Counted from the stretch's first letter, positions 37,679 through 46,939 are shown. The stretch: 64,000 nt of DNA from Streptomyces lacrimifluminis (GCF_014646095.1 NZ_BMMU01000001.1:186001-250000), one strand, 5' to 3'. The notes: generated from the letters alone by a model not told the origin. Numbers and translations: made by a program.

Positions 37679-39547
37679 GTGATCACGTCCGTGCTCGTCG
37701 CCAACCGGGGCGAGATCGCCTGCCGCGTCTTCCGCACCTGCCGTGAACTGGGCATCCGGACGGTCGCCGTGCACTCGGACGCCGACGAGAACGCCCTCCA
37801 CGCGCGCATGGCCGACGCGGCGGTACGGCTGCCGGGGACCGCCTCCGCGGACACGTATCTGCGCGGTGACCTCATCGTGAAGGCGGCGCTGGCGGCGGGC
37901 GCGGACGCCGTGCACCCCGGGTACGGCTTCCTCTCCGAGAACGCCGGTTTCGCGCGTGCCGTACTCGACGCGGGGCTCGTGTGGATCGGCCCGCCCCCGG
38001 CCGCGATCGAGGCGATGGCGTCCAAGACGCGCGCCAAGCAGCTGTTGGGGCTCAAGCCGCTGGCCGACGTCACCGAGGCCGACCTGCCGGTACTGGTCAA
38101 GGCGGCGGCGGGCGGCGGCGGGCGCGGTATGCGTGTCGTACGTCGACTCGCCGACCTGGACGGCGAGTTGGAGGCGGCCCGCGCCGAGGCCCACAGCGCC
38201 TTCGGGAACGGCGAGGTCTTCGTCGAGCCGTATGTGGAGGGCGGCCGGCACATCGAGGTCCAGGTCCTGGCCGACACCCACGGCACGGTGTGGGCGCTCG
38301 GCACCCGCGACTGCTCCCTCCAGCGCCGCCACCAGAAGGTGATCGAGGAGTCCCCGGCGCCCGGCGTCCCGGAGACACTCACCGCCGAACTCCGCGAACT
38401 GGCGGTACGGGCGGCCCGCGCCGTCGACTACACGGGCGCCGGCACGGTCGAGTTCCTCGTGGGGGAGGACGGCACGGCCCACTTCCTGGAGATGAACACC
38501 CGCCTCCAGGTCGAACACCCGGTCACGGAGGCCGTCTTCGGCATCGACCTGGTGGCCCTGCAGATACGCGTCGCGGAGGGCTGTGCTCTCGAGGCGCTCG
38601 AAACCGGCCCTCCACGCGCGCGTGGCCACGCGATAGAGGCCCGCTTGTACGCCGAGGACCCGGCACAAGGGTGGACCCCGCAGACCGGCACCCTGCACCG
38701 CCTGGCGGTCCCGCGATCGCCGGACATCCGCCTGGACACCGGGTACGCCGACGGCGACCCGATCCCCGTCCACTACGACCCGATGCTCGCCAAGGTCGTC
38801 GTACACGCCCCCACGCGCGCGGAGGCGATCCGCAAACTGGCGGGCGCCCTGGAACGGGCGACGATCCACGGCCCGATCACCAACCGCGACCTCCTCGTCC
38901 GCTCCCTGCGCCACAGCGAGTTCACGACGGCCCGGATGAACACGGGTTTCTACGACCGTCACCTCCCCTCACTCACCGAGCCGACCCCCGACCCCCACGC
39001 CCCCCTGGCGGCGGCCCTGGCCGACTCCCACGGCCGCTCCCGCTTCGGCGGCTGGCGCAACCTGCCCGCCCAACCGCAGGTCAAGCGGTACGCGACGGCG
39101 GACGGCGAGGAACACGAGGTGACCTACCGCCACACCCGGGAGGGCCTGACGGCGGAGGCGGACGGGGTACGGGTCGTCCACGCCGACGCGGCTCTCGTCG
39201 TCCTCGAAGTGGCAGGCGTACGAAGGAAGTACGAGGTCACGAGGTACGCCGACCGGACCCACGTCAACACCACGACCCTCACCCCCCTGCCCCGCTTCCC
39301 GGACCCGACGGCACACCACGCCCCGGGTTCCCTGCTGGCGCCCATGCCGGGGACGGTGGTGAGGGTGGCGCAGGGCTTGGCCGTAGGAGGCCCTGTGCAG
39401 GCCGGAGAGCCCCTGTTCTGGCTGGAGGCGATGAAGATGGAACACAAGATCACGGCTCCCGCCACAGGCACGCTCACGGCCCTTCACGCCAGGCCTGGGC
39501 AACAGGTAGAGGTCGGCATGTTGCTGGCAGTAGTGGATCAGACCTAG
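37679..39547 (+). CDS. Acyl-CoA carboxylase alpha subunit (biotin carboxylase + BCCP)
   Basis: 622 aa. ITSVLVANRGEIACRVFRTC opens the biotin carboxylase. The ATP-grasp lid is VLVKAAAGGGGRGMRVVR, and EMNTRLQVEHPVTEAV is the catalytic part. The C-terminal carrier has EAMKMEHKI with the biotinyl Lys. Between SKTRAKQLL and VTEADLPVLVK the usual AGVP-containing loop is shortened. Two GTG starts compete, 37661 and 37679, each with its own ribosome site inside an 18-bp duplication; I chose 37679 by similarity. Confidence 0.93.
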   Translation: MITSVLVANRGEIACRVFRTCRELGIRTVAVHSDADENALHARMADAAVRLPGTASADTYLRGDLIVKAALAAGADAVHPGYGFLSENAGFARAVLDAGLVWIGPPPAAIEAMASKTRAKQLLGLKPLADVTEADLPVLVKAAAGGGGRGMRVVRRLADLDGELEAARAEAHSAFGNGEVFVEPYVEGGRHIEVQVLADTHGTVWALGTRDCSLQRRHQKVIEESPAPGVPETLTAELRELAVRAARAVDYTGAGTVEFLVGEDGTAHFLEMNTRLQVEHPVTEAVFGIDLVALQIRVAEGCALEALETGPPRARGHAIEARLYAEDPAQGWTPQTGTLHRLAVPRSPDIRLDTGYADGDPIPVHYDPMLAKVVVHAPTRAEAIRKLAGALERATIHGPITNRDLLVRSLRHSEFTTARMNTGFYDRHLPSLTEPTPDPHAPLAAALADSHGRSRFGGWRNLPAQPQVKRYATADGEEHEVTYRHTREGLTAEADGVRVVHADAALVVLEVAGVRRKYEVTRYADRTHVNTTTLTPLPRFPDPTAHHAPGSLLAPMPGTVVRVAQGLAVGGPVQAGEPLFWLEAMKMEHKITAPATGTLTALHARPGQQVEVGMLLAVVDQT

Positions 39548-39618
39548 GGGCGCGGGACTGTATCGATATGCGGCTCCGCCGCGTGAGCGCGACCAGCCCC
39601 CACGGGCCCGCACCCACC
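39547..39618. repeat. Dispersed intergenic repeat, family B copy 1
   Basis: AGGGGCGCGGGACTGTATCG, then TATGCGGCTCCGCCGC, then GCGACCAGCCCCCACGGGCCCGCA. It lies immediately after the carboxylase stop and inside the operon. It shares its order of blocks with copies at 51529, 54858 (inverted) and 59078. Confidence 0.85.
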
Positions 39619-39653
39619 ACACAACCGATCCCCCTTCCCCCTTAGGACCCTTC

Positions 39654-40835
39654 ATGACCGCAATGATCGACTCCGAGGAACACAAAGCCCTACGCACCGC
39701 AGTGGCCTCCCTGGGCAAGCGTTACGGCCGCGACTACCTGGCCGCAGTCACCCGAGAGAACCGCCACCCCACCGAACTCTGGGCAGACGCCGCCAAACTC
39801 GGCTACCTCGGCGTCAACCTGCCGGAGGCATACGGCGGTGGAGGCGGTGGCATAGCCGAACTCTCCATCGTCCTCGAAGAGCTGGGCGCCGCAGGCTGCC
39901 CCCTCCTCATGCTGATCGTGTCCCCGGCGATCTGCGGCACCGTCATCGCCCGCTTCGGCACGGACACCCAGAAACAGGACTGGCTCCCCGGAATCGCCGA
40001 CGGCACCCGCACCATGGCCTTCGGCATCACCGAACCCGACGCCGGCTCCAACAGCCACCGCATCACCACCACCGCCCGCCGCGACCCGGACACCGGCGAC
40101 TGGCTCCTGACCGGCCGCAAGGTCTTCATCTCGGGCGTCGACATCGCGGACGCCGTCCTGGTGGTCGGCCGTACGGAGACCGTGTCCGACAAAGAGGGCC
40201 GTACGGGAGGGCTGAAACCCTGCCTGTTCATCGTCCCGCGCGACGCCGAAGGCTTCACGCGGCGCCGGATCGACATGGACATCGAGTCCCCGGAGAAACA
40301 GTTCGAGCTGACCCTCGACGACGTACGGCTGCCCGCCGACGCGCTCGTCGGCGACGAGGACGCCGGGCTGCTCCAGCTCTTCGCCGGGCTCAACCCGGAA
40401 CGCGTCATGACGGCCGCGTTCGCCATCGGCATCGGGCGGTACGCGCTCGACACGGCCGTCCGGTACGCCAAGGAGCGCACCGTCTGGAAGGAGCCCATCG
40501 GCGCCCACCAGGCCGTCGCGCACCCGCTCGCCCAGGCGCACATCGACCTCGAACTCGCCCGCCTGATGATGCGGAAGGCCGCCGCGCTCTACGACGCCGG
40601 TGACGACGTCGGCGCGGGCGAGGCGGCCAACATGGCCAAGTACGCGGCCGGGGAGGCCTGTGTGAAGGCCGTCGACCAGGCCGTGCACACGCTCGGCGGC
40701 AACGGCCTCACCCGGGAGTTCGGGCTCGCCTCGCTGATAACGGTCGCCCGCGTGGCTCGTATCGCTCCGGTGAGCCGGGAGATGATTCTCAACTACGTCT
40801 CCCACCAGACCCTGGGCCTGCCCAAGTCGTACTGA
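39654..40835 (+). CDS. Acyl-CoA dehydrogenase
   Basis: 393 aa. FAD-flavin contacts MAFGITEPDAGSNSHRITTTA, then the C-terminal helical domain with the signature QAVHTLGGNGLTREFGLASL that contains the family glutamate base. Introduces the alpha-beta double bond into an acyl-CoA; by context it makes the substrate for the carboxylase or the hydratase. AGGA upstream of ATG 39654. Length normal. Confidence 0.94.
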   Translation: MTAMIDSEEHKALRTAVASLGKRYGRDYLAAVTRENRHPTELWADAAKLGYLGVNLPEAYGGGGGGIAELSIVLEELGAAGCPLLMLIVSPAICGTVIARFGTDTQKQDWLPGIADGTRTMAFGITEPDAGSNSHRITTTARRDPDTGDWLLTGRKVFISGVDIADAVLVVGRTETVSDKEGRTGGLKPCLFIVPRDAEGFTRRRIDMDIESPEKQFELTLDDVRLPADALVGDEDAGLLQLFAGLNPERVMTAAFAIGIGRYALDTAVRYAKERTVWKEPIGAHQAVAHPLAQAHIDLELARLMMRKAAALYDAGDDVGAGEAANMAKYAAGEACVKAVDQAVHTLGGNGLTREFGLASLITVARVARIAPVSREMILNYVSHQTLGLPKSY

Positions 40836-40894
40836 CCCGGCACAGCCCGACCGCACGCGGCCCGACCCGGCACGGTTTTGCGCGAGGAGGAACC

Positions 40895-42484
40895 ATGTTC
40901 CGCAGCGAGTACGCAGACGTCCAACCCGTCGATCTCCCCATCCACGAGGCGGTGTTGGGCCGGGCCGCCGAGTTCGGCGACGCGCCCGCCCTCGTCGACG
41001 GCGTCGACGGGACCACGCTCACGTACGACCAACTGGACCGTTTCCACCGGCGGATGGCCGCCGGGCTCGCCGAGGCGGGCGTCGGCAAGGGTGATGTCCT
41101 CGCCCTGCACAGCCCGAACACCATCGCCTTCCCGACCGCCTTCTACGCCGCCACGCGCGCGGGTGCCACCGTGACGACCGTGCACCCGCTCGCCACCGCC
41201 GAGGAGTTCGCGGGGCAGCTGCGCGACTCGGGCGCCGACTGGATCGTCACCGTCTCACCGCTCCTGGAGGCGGCCCGGGAGGCGGCCGAACGGGCGGGCG
41301 GCGTACGGGAGATCCTCGTCTGCGACAGCGCGCCGGGGCACCGCTCGCTCATCGACATGCTCGCCTCGGCCGCGCCCGAACCGGAGATCGACATCGACCC
41401 GGCGGAGGACGTGGCGGCCCTTCCGTACTCCTCCGGGACGACCGGTGTCCCCAAGGGGGTGATGCTCACGCACCGGTCCATCGCCACGAACCTCGAACAG
41501 CTCGCGCAGTGCGTCTCGGTGGCACCCGGCGACCGCATCCTGGCCGTTCTGCCGTTCTTCCACATCTACGGCCTGACCGCTCTCATGAACATGCCCCTGA
41601 AGCAGGGTGCCACCGTCATCGTCCTGCCCCGCTTCGACCTCGACACGTTCCTCGCCGCCATCGAGAAGCACCGCATCACCGGCCTGTTCGTGGCCCCGCC
41701 GATCGTCCTCGCCCTGGCGAAGCACCCGGCGGTCGCGAACCACGACCTGTCGTCCCTGAAGTACCTCATCAGCTCCGCCGCTCCCCTGGACGCGGCACTC
41801 GCCGCCGCCTGCTCGAAGCGGCTCGGCCTGCCGCCGGTCGGCCAGGCGTACGGCATGACGGAACTGTCCCCGGGCACCCACATCGTTCCCCTGGACGACA
41901 TGGGCACCGCCCCTCCCGGGACGGTCGGCAGGCTACTCCCGAACACCGAGATGCGGATCCTCTCCCTCGACGACCCGGATCCCGACGCGGACGCGGACGC
42001 CGACGACGGCGCGGCCGGCGAGATCGCCATCCGCGGCCCCCAGGTGATGAAGGGGTATCTCAAGAACCCCGACGCGACGGCCGCGATGATCGACGCCGAC
42101 GGCTGGCTGCACACCGGGGACGTCGGCCGCGTCGACGCCGACGGCTGGCTGTTCGTCGTGGACCGGGTGAAGGAGCTCATCAAGTACAAGGGCTTCCAGG
42201 TGGCCCCCGCCGAACTCGAAGCCCTGCTCCTCACGCATCCCGGGATCGCCGACGCGGCCGTCATCGGCGTCTACAACGAGGACAACAACGAGGTCCCGCA
42301 CGCGTACGTGGTCCGCCAGCCGTCCGCCACCGACCTCTCCGAAGGAGAGGTCATGATGTACGTCGCCGAGCGCGTCGCCCCGTACAAGCGTGTCCGGCAC
42401 GTCACCTTCGTCGACGGCGTACCGAGGGCCGCCTCGGGCAAGATCCTGCGCCGCCAGCTGAGGGAACCGAGGGAGAAGACGTGA
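40895..42484 (+). CDS. Acyl-CoA ligase, 4-coumarate-CoA ligase family
   Basis: 529 aa with GAGGAGG before ATG 40895. AMP-binding P-loop LPYSSGTTGVPKGVMLTH, then YGMTELSP, GWLHTGDVG and the C-terminal catalytic lysine region PRAASGKILRRQL. Activates a carboxylic acid to its CoA thioester via acyl-AMP. From memory S. coelicolor has a characterised cinnamate/4-coumarate ligase (SCO4383) in this genomic region; this is probably its relative, so aromatic propenoic acids are plausible substrates besides terpenoid acids. Confidence 0.93.
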   Translation: MFRSEYADVQPVDLPIHEAVLGRAAEFGDAPALVDGVDGTTLTYDQLDRFHRRMAAGLAEAGVGKGDVLALHSPNTIAFPTAFYAATRAGATVTTVHPLATAEEFAGQLRDSGADWIVTVSPLLEAAREAAERAGGVREILVCDSAPGHRSLIDMLASAAPEPEIDIDPAEDVAALPYSSGTTGVPKGVMLTHRSIATNLEQLAQCVSVAPGDRILAVLPFFHIYGLTALMNMPLKQGATVIVLPRFDLDTFLAAIEKHRITGLFVAPPIVLALAKHPAVANHDLSSLKYLISSAAPLDAALAAACSKRLGLPPVGQAYGMTELSPGTHIVPLDDMGTAPPGTVGRLLPNTEMRILSLDDPDPDADADADDGAAGEIAIRGPQVMKGYLKNPDATAAMIDADGWLHTGDVGRVDADGWLFVVDRVKELIKYKGFQVAPAELEALLLTHPGIADAAVIGVYNEDNNEVPHAYVVRQPSATDLSEGEVMMYVAERVAPYKRVRHVTFVDGVPRAASGKILRRQLREPREKT

Positions 42485-43218
42485 CACCGGCAGTCGTCGC
42501 CACGCGCGCGCTTGGCATCGCCACGCTCACCCTGGACGCGCCCGCGACCCGCAACGCCCTGTCCGCGCACCTCGTGCGGGATCTGGCGGACGCGCTCACG
42601 GACTGCGGCAAGGACCCGGCCGTACGCGCGGTCGTCCTCACCCACACCGGGAACACGTTCTGCGCGGGTGCGGACCTGAAGCAGCCGCCCGACCCGGCGG
42701 CCTTCGTCGGTCTGCTCCGGCAACTGCTGGAGCTGCCGAAACCGGTGGTCGCACGGGTGACCGGCCATGTACGGGCGGGCGGTCTCGGCCTGCTGGGCGC
42801 GTGCGACCTCGCGATCGGTGGTCCGGGGGCGTCCTTCGCGTTCACGGAGGTACGGATCGGCGTCGCGCCCGCCGTCATCTCGATGCCGCTGCTGCCACGC
42901 CTCGCCCCGCGTGCCGCCGCCCGCCACTACCTCACCGGCGCCCGCTTCGACGCAGTGGAGGCTGCCCGTACCGGCCTTCTCACGGAGGCGGCCGAGGACG
43001 TCGACGCGGCCCTGGAGCCGGTCCTCGACGGGCTGCGCAGGGCGGCGCCGGGCGCCCTGGCGGAGACGAAGCGGCTGCTCACGGCTAAGGTGCTGGAGAT
43101 CTTCGACCGGGACACCACCGAGCTGACCGCCCTGTCGGCACGGCTGTTCGCCTCCGCCGAGGCCCGCGAGGGGATGACGGCCTTCCTCGAACGACGGGAC
43201 CCGGCATGGACGTTGTAG
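42481..43218 (+). CDS. Enoyl-CoA hydratase/isomerase family protein
   Basis: 245 aa, GTG start overlapping the ligase stop by four bases. Crotonase-fold oxyanion residues in NTFCAGADLKQPP and VRAGGLGLLGACDLAIGGPGASFAFTEVRIGVAPAVIS. Similar to methylglutaconyl-CoA hydratases of leucine/terpenoid breakdown, consistent with an adjacent biotin carboxylase pair. Adds water to the carboxylated enoyl-CoA. Confidence 0.92.
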   Translation: MTPAVVATRALGIATLTLDAPATRNALSAHLVRDLADALTDCGKDPAVRAVVLTHTGNTFCAGADLKQPPDPAAFVGLLRQLLELPKPVVARVTGHVRAGGLGLLGACDLAIGGPGASFAFTEVRIGVAPAVISMPLLPRLAPRAAARHYLTGARFDAVEAARTGLLTEAAEDVDAALEPVLDGLRRAAPGALAETKRLLTAKVLEIFDRDTTELTALSARLFASAEAREGMTAFLERRDPAWTL

Positions 43219-43844
43219 CGCGCGAAGCGAAGCGTGAGGCAGCACGCGCGTCACGTCGCGAACCGAAGCAGGACCGCAGCCGGGCCACCCGCAGGCGGCT
43301 GCTGGAGGCCGCCGTGGCCTGCCTCGCCGAACACGGCTGGGCCGGCTCCACGGTCTCCGTCGTCGCCGAACGCGCCGGCGTCTCCCGGGGCGCCGCCCAG
43401 CACCACTTCCCGACCCGCGAGGACCTGTTCACGGCCGCCGTCGAGTACGTCGCCGAGGAGCGCTCCACCGCCCTGCGCGCCCTCTTCCCCGAGGGCGCCG
43501 CCGACCGCCGCGCGGTGGTCGCGGCCCTGGTCGACCTCTACACCGGCCCCCTCTTCCGCGCCGCCCTCCACCTCTGGGTGGCCGCCTCGAACGAGGAGCA
43601 ACTGCGCCCGCGCGTCACCGAGCTGGAGGCCCGCGTGGGCCGCGAGACCCACCGCATCGCGGTGGACCTGCTGGACGCCGACGAGTCCCGTCCGGGTGTA
43701 CGGGAGACCGTCCAGGGACTGCTGGACATGTCCCGGGGTCTGGGCCTGGCGAACCTGCTCACCGACGACGGCGGACGCAGGGACCGGGTGGTGGCCCAGT
43801 GGGCGACCCTGCTGGACGAGACCCTGGACCGCCCGGCACCGTGA
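43206..43844 (+). CDS. TetR family regulator of the acyl-CoA operon
   Basis: 212 aa; start overlaps the hydratase end by 13 bp. A very basic N-tail precedes the TetR HTH (TRRRLLEAAVACLAEHGWAGSTVSVVAERAGVSRGAAQHHFPTREDLF). Ligand domain unclassified; likely senses an acyl-CoA of the pathway. As last gene of the operon it should autoregulate through the palindrome at 33443-33456. Confidence 0.9.
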   Translation: MDVVAREAKREAARASRREPKQDRSRATRRRLLEAAVACLAEHGWAGSTVSVVAERAGVSRGAAQHHFPTREDLFTAAVEYVAEERSTALRALFPEGAADRRAVVAALVDLYTGPLFRAALHLWVAASNEEQLRPRVTELEARVGRETHRIAVDLLDADESRPGVRETVQGLLDMSRGLGLANLLTDDGGRRDRVVAQWATLLDETLDRPAP

Positions 43845-43862
43845 CCCGGCGGTGTCCGGCCG

Positions 43863-44534
43863 TCAGGGGCTGAGCCGCTCCACGCGCCAGCTCCCGTCCG
43901 CCTCCGCCGCGTACCGCAGCCGGTCGTGCAGCCGGTTCTCGCGCCCCTGCCAGAACTCCACCGTCTCCGGTGCCACCCGGTACCCGCCCCAGTTCGGCGG
44001 CACCGGCACCTGCTCGCCCTCCGGATAGCGGGCGGCCAACTCGGCGTACGCGGCTTCGAGTTCGTCCCGGGAGCGGATCACCGAGGACTGCTCGCTGGCC
44101 CAGGCGCCGAGCTGGGAGCCGTGCGGCCGGGTGCGGAAGTAGGCGGCGGTCTCGTCGCGTCCCGTACGGCGTGCGACGCCCGTGACGACGACCTGGCGGG
44201 CCAGCGGCAGCCAGGGGAACAGCAGCGAGACGTACGGATTGGCGGCCAGGTCGAGGCCTTTGCGGGAGCCGTAGTTGGTGAAGAAGACGAAGCCCTGCCC
44301 GTCGTACTGCTTCAGCAGCACGGTGCGGGAGGAGGGCCGCCCGTCGGCGTCGGCCGTGGACACGACCATGGCGTTGGGTTCGACGAGCCCGGCCTCCTCG
44401 GCGGCCTGCCGGAACCAGCGCGCGAACTGCTCCATGGGACCGTCGGCCAGCTCGCCCTCGGCGAGACCGTCGGCGCGGTACTGCTTGCGCATCGAGGCGG
44501 GGTCGAGGGGGACGGCGTGGTGGCGGTCGGTCAC
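43863..44534 (-). CDS. pdxH: Pyridoxine/pyridoxamine 5'-phosphate oxidase
   Basis: 223 aa from GTG 44534 ([20 protein letters not shown]). FMN-binding [26 protein letters not shown] and the C-terminal substrate part [33 protein letters not shown] are diagnostic. Oxidises PNP/PMP to PLP with O2 in the cytoplasm. Divergent from the citrate synthase-like gene. 18 bp from the convergent TetR gene end. Confidence 0.96.
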   Translation of the reverse strand: MTDRHHAVPLDPASMRKQYRADGLAEGELADGPMEQFARWFRQAAEEAGLVEPNAMVVSTADADGRPSSRTVLLKQYDGQGFVFFTNYGSRKGLDLAANPYVSLLFPWLPLARQVVVTGVARRTGRDETAAYFRTRPHGSQLGAWASEQSSVIRSRDELEAAYAELAARYPEGEQVPVPPNWGGYRVAPETVEFWQGRENRLHDRLRYAAEADGSWRVERLSP

Positions 44535-44561
44535 ACAGTCATCTTGCCGTATCGGCGACGT

Positions 44562-44582
44562 CACTGAGTGGCACTGAGTGCC
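44562..44582. promoter_or_regulatory. Palindromes in the pdxH/citrate synthase divergent promoter
   Basis: CACTGAGTG (44562-44570) runs into GGCACTGAGTGCC (44570-44582), both perfect odd dyads sharing the half-site CACT/AGTG. A third half-site, GGCACT, follows at 44602. A regulator binding here could control both genes. Confidence 0.45.
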
Positions 44583-44819
44583 GCAAGGGCTCCCCAAAGG
44601 TGGCACTCGGGGATATCGTGCTGTTGCCGTCCGATTGAACGACCGATCGAACGGGGCATCACCAGGGTGACCGTTTCGGACCGCGAGCAGTGTGGAAATG
44701 GCCGTGGAACCGAACCGGACACACAGAATTTCGCGCACCCGGGCCACCCAGCCGCACACCCGGAGCCGCAGCCAGCACCCGTCCCAGCATCTGTCGCACA
44801 CATCAAGAGGAGCCGCCTG

Positions 44820-45920
44820 ATGTCCGACTTCGTACCCGGACTAGAGGGAGTAGTCGCTTTCGAGACGGAGATCGCCGAACCGGACAAGGAGGGCGGCGCA
44901 CTCCGGTACCGGGGCGTCGACATCGAGGACCTGGTCGGCCACGTCTCCTTCGGCAACGTCTGGGGCCTCCTCGTCGACGGCGCCTTCAACCCCGGACTGC
45001 CGCCCGCGGAGCCGTTCCCGATCCCGGTCCACTCCGGCGACATCCGGGTGGACGTCCAGTCGGCGCTGGCGATGCTCGCGCCCGTCTGGGGCCTGCGCCC
45101 GCTCCTCGACATCGACGAGCAGACGGCCCGCGACGACCTGGCCCGCGCAGCCGTGATGGCTCTCTCCTACGTCGCCCAGTCGGCGCGCGGCCAGGGCAAC
45201 GCCATGGTCCCGCAGCGCGAGATCGACAAGGCGCAGTCCGTCGTCGAGCGCTTCATGATCCGCTGGCGCGGCGAACCGGACCCGAAACACGTGGCCGCGG
45301 TGGACGCCTACTGGACGAGCGCGGCCGAGCACGGCATGAACGCGTCCACGTTCACGGCCCGGGTGATCGCGTCGACGGGCGCGGACGTGGCGGCTGCCCT
45401 GTCGGGCGCGGTCGGGGCGATGAGCGGCCCCCTGCACGGAGGCGCCCCCTCCCGGGTCCTCGGCATGATCGAGGAGATCGAACGCACGGGCGACGCGGAC
45501 GCGTTCGTGAAGCAGGCCCTGGACAAGGGCGAACGTCTGATGGGCTTCGGCCACCGTGTCTACCGGGCCGAGGACCCACGCGCGCGCGTGCTGCGCCGCA
45601 CGGCCCGTGAGCTGGGCGCCCCGCGCTTCGAGATCGCCGAGGCCCTGGAGAAGGCCGCGCTGGCGGAGCTGCACGCCCGCCGCCCGGACCGGGTACTGGC
45701 GACGAACGTCGAGTTCTGGGCGGCGATCGTCCTGGACTTCGCCGAGGTCCCGGCCCACATGTTCACGTCCATGTTCACGTGCGCCCGCACGGCCGGCTGG
45801 TCCGCCCACATCCTGGAGCAGAAGCGCACCGGCAGGCTCGTACGCCCGTCGGCCCGCTACGTCGGCCCCGGCACCCGGGACCCGCGCGAGATCGAGGGGT
45901 TCGAGGGCATCGCCCGCTGA
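44820..45920 (+). CDS. Citrate synthase-like protein (CitA2 type)
   Basis: 366 aa from ATG 44820 with AGAGGAG upstream. [64 protein letters not shown] and the Asp of [13 protein letters not shown] give the His-His-Asp catalytic set. Condenses acetyl-CoA with oxaloacetate or a similar oxoacid; whether it is the main citrate synthase or a 2-methylcitrate-type enzyme cannot be said. A GTG at 44667 keeps the frame open and could add a Pro-rich 51-residue leader. Confidence 0.92.
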   Translation: MSDFVPGLEGVVAFETEIAEPDKEGGALRYRGVDIEDLVGHVSFGNVWGLLVDGAFNPGLPPAEPFPIPVHSGDIRVDVQSALAMLAPVWGLRPLLDIDEQTARDDLARAAVMALSYVAQSARGQGNAMVPQREIDKAQSVVERFMIRWRGEPDPKHVAAVDAYWTSAAEHGMNASTFTARVIASTGADVAAALSGAVGAMSGPLHGGAPSRVLGMIEEIERTGDADAFVKQALDKGERLMGFGHRVYRAEDPRARVLRRTARELGAPRFEIAEALEKAALAELHARRPDRVLATNVEFWAAIVLDFAEVPAHMFTSMFTCARTAGWSAHILEQKRTGRLVRPSARYVGPGTRDPREIEGFEGIAR

Positions 45921-46038
45921 GGCCGTCACCCGGTCGAGGCGCTGCCGACGTACGCCCTGACCGGGCAGGACGGCCGGTACGACCGACTGCGGCCCGCTCC
46001 GATAACGTGTCCCGCCCGGACGAGGGGAGACACGGCAC

Positions 46039-46674
46039 ATGGTGGTCGGGGCGGGGAACGGACGGCACGGGTCGGTCCAGGTGACGTTGCTGGTGGCGGC
46101 CCTTGCGGCGCTTGCGGGCTGCTCGGAAGCGCCGGACGGCGGCGCGGGGCCGAAGGCGAGCGCGAGCGCCTCGGCGACGGCGGCCGGGACCGGCGTCAGC
46201 GGCGGCGGCAGCATCGGAGCCGCCGGTTCGGCCTGCGAGCTTCCCGTCACCTTCGACATCGCCGAGGACTGGACGGCGGAAGCGGTCGAGGCGTCTCTCC
46301 GCCAGGGCCCGGTGTCCCTCGCCTGCGAGGTGGACGCCAAGCCCGCCGGGCACATCGGCTACCTGCGTGCCTGGACAGCCGGTCCGGGCGACGCCGACGC
46401 GCGCACGGTGCTGGAGGCCTTCGTCGCCGCCGAGGAAGGAGCCGGCAAGGCGAGGTACGGCACGTTCGCGGCGGGCGGCCTCACCGGCGCCGAGGTGGAG
46501 TACGTCTACCAGAGCGAGTTCGACGATGCCCCGAAGAAAGAGCGTGCCCTCGCCGTCACGACCCCGCGCGGTCCGGTCGTCGTCCACCTCGGAGGGCTGG
46601 ACACCGAGGAACACGAGGCGATGCTCCCGGCCTACGAACTCGCCAAGCGAACCCTGAGGACCGAAGAGGCCTGA
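46039..46674 (+). CDS. Putative lipoprotein
   Basis: 211 aa. Signal peptide VTLLVAALAALAGC ends in a lipobox (LAGC), so it should be diacylated on that Cys and anchored outside the membrane. A Ala/Ser/Gly-rich linker follows, then a globular domain (CELPVTFDIAEDWTAEAVEASLRQGP...LACEVDAKPAGHIGYLRAW) with two Cys likely disulfide-bonded. This pattern is common among Streptomyces lipoproteins of unknown role. GAGGGGAGA precedes ATG 46039. Confidence 0.8.
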   Translation: MVVGAGNGRHGSVQVTLLVAALAALAGCSEAPDGGAGPKASASASATAAGTGVSGGGSIGAAGSACELPVTFDIAEDWTAEAVEASLRQGPVSLACEVDAKPAGHIGYLRAWTAGPGDADARTVLEAFVAAEEGAGKARYGTFAAGGLTGAEVEYVYQSEFDDAPKKERALAVTTPRGPVVVHLGGLDTEEHEAMLPAYELAKRTLRTEEA

Positions 46675-46703
46675 GGGCCGAAGAACTCTGAGGCCCGAAG
46701 GAA
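46653..46703. repeat. Imperfect 17-bp tandem repeats at the lipoprotein 3' end
   Basis: Three related units, CTGAGGACCGAAGAGG, CTGAGGGCCGAAGAACT and CTGAGGCCCGAAGGAAC, span the stop codon of the lipoprotein gene. Confidence 0.7.
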
Positions 46704-46723
46704 CCTGCGCCCTGAACGCAGAC

Positions 46724-46786
46724 GACCCGCGAACTCGGTCCCTCTGGACGAGGGGCCGGCCGGACGTACCGGCGAGCTCGCGGGTC
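46724..46786 (-). ncRNA. Predicted three-way-junction RNA structure/terminator
   Basis: Closing stem GACCCGCGAACTC/GAGCTCGCGGGTC (12 of 13 pairs) holds two inner hairpins, GGTCCCTC-TGGAC-GAGGGGCC (8 pairs with one G-U) and GCCGG-ACGTA-CCGGC. It lies at the expected 3' end of the minus-strand transcript from the promoter at 46940-46968 and also after the plus-strand lipoprotein gene. It could be a terminator for either, or a structured small RNA. Confidence 0.5.
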
Positions 46787-46867
46787 GGGTGACTGCGTTG
46801 GATTCGGCCGGCTGCGTGTCAGTCGCCCACGCCGGTCCGGCACCGCATTGAACGTGGTGGCGAGCCG

Positions 46868-46906
46868 CTAGCCCGCAGCCACCTCACGCGTCCGGGTTTC
46901 ACTCAT
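46868..46906 (-). CDS. 12-aa leader peptide ORF with an exceptionally strong ribosome site
   Basis: Minus-strand ATG at 46906 encodes MSETRTREVAAG then TAG. Upstream, GGAGGTGATC (46913-46922) is complementary to ten bases of the 16S rRNA 3' end, with 11 bases from GGAGG to the ATG. A promoter sits just upstream. The stop lies inside the hairpin GGTGGC...GCCACC. No gene follows on this strand within about 1.3 kb, so this may be a peptide-coding small RNA, not an attenuator. Confidence 0.45.
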   Translation of the reverse strand: MSETRTREVAAG

Positions 46907-46939
46907 GTACCCGATCACCTCCCATCATGTGTAAGCCAC

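Noticed and set aside
46868..46906. A classical amino-acid attenuator leader
   Set aside because: The peptide has no run of a single amino acid's codons and no biosynthetic gene follows on the same strand.
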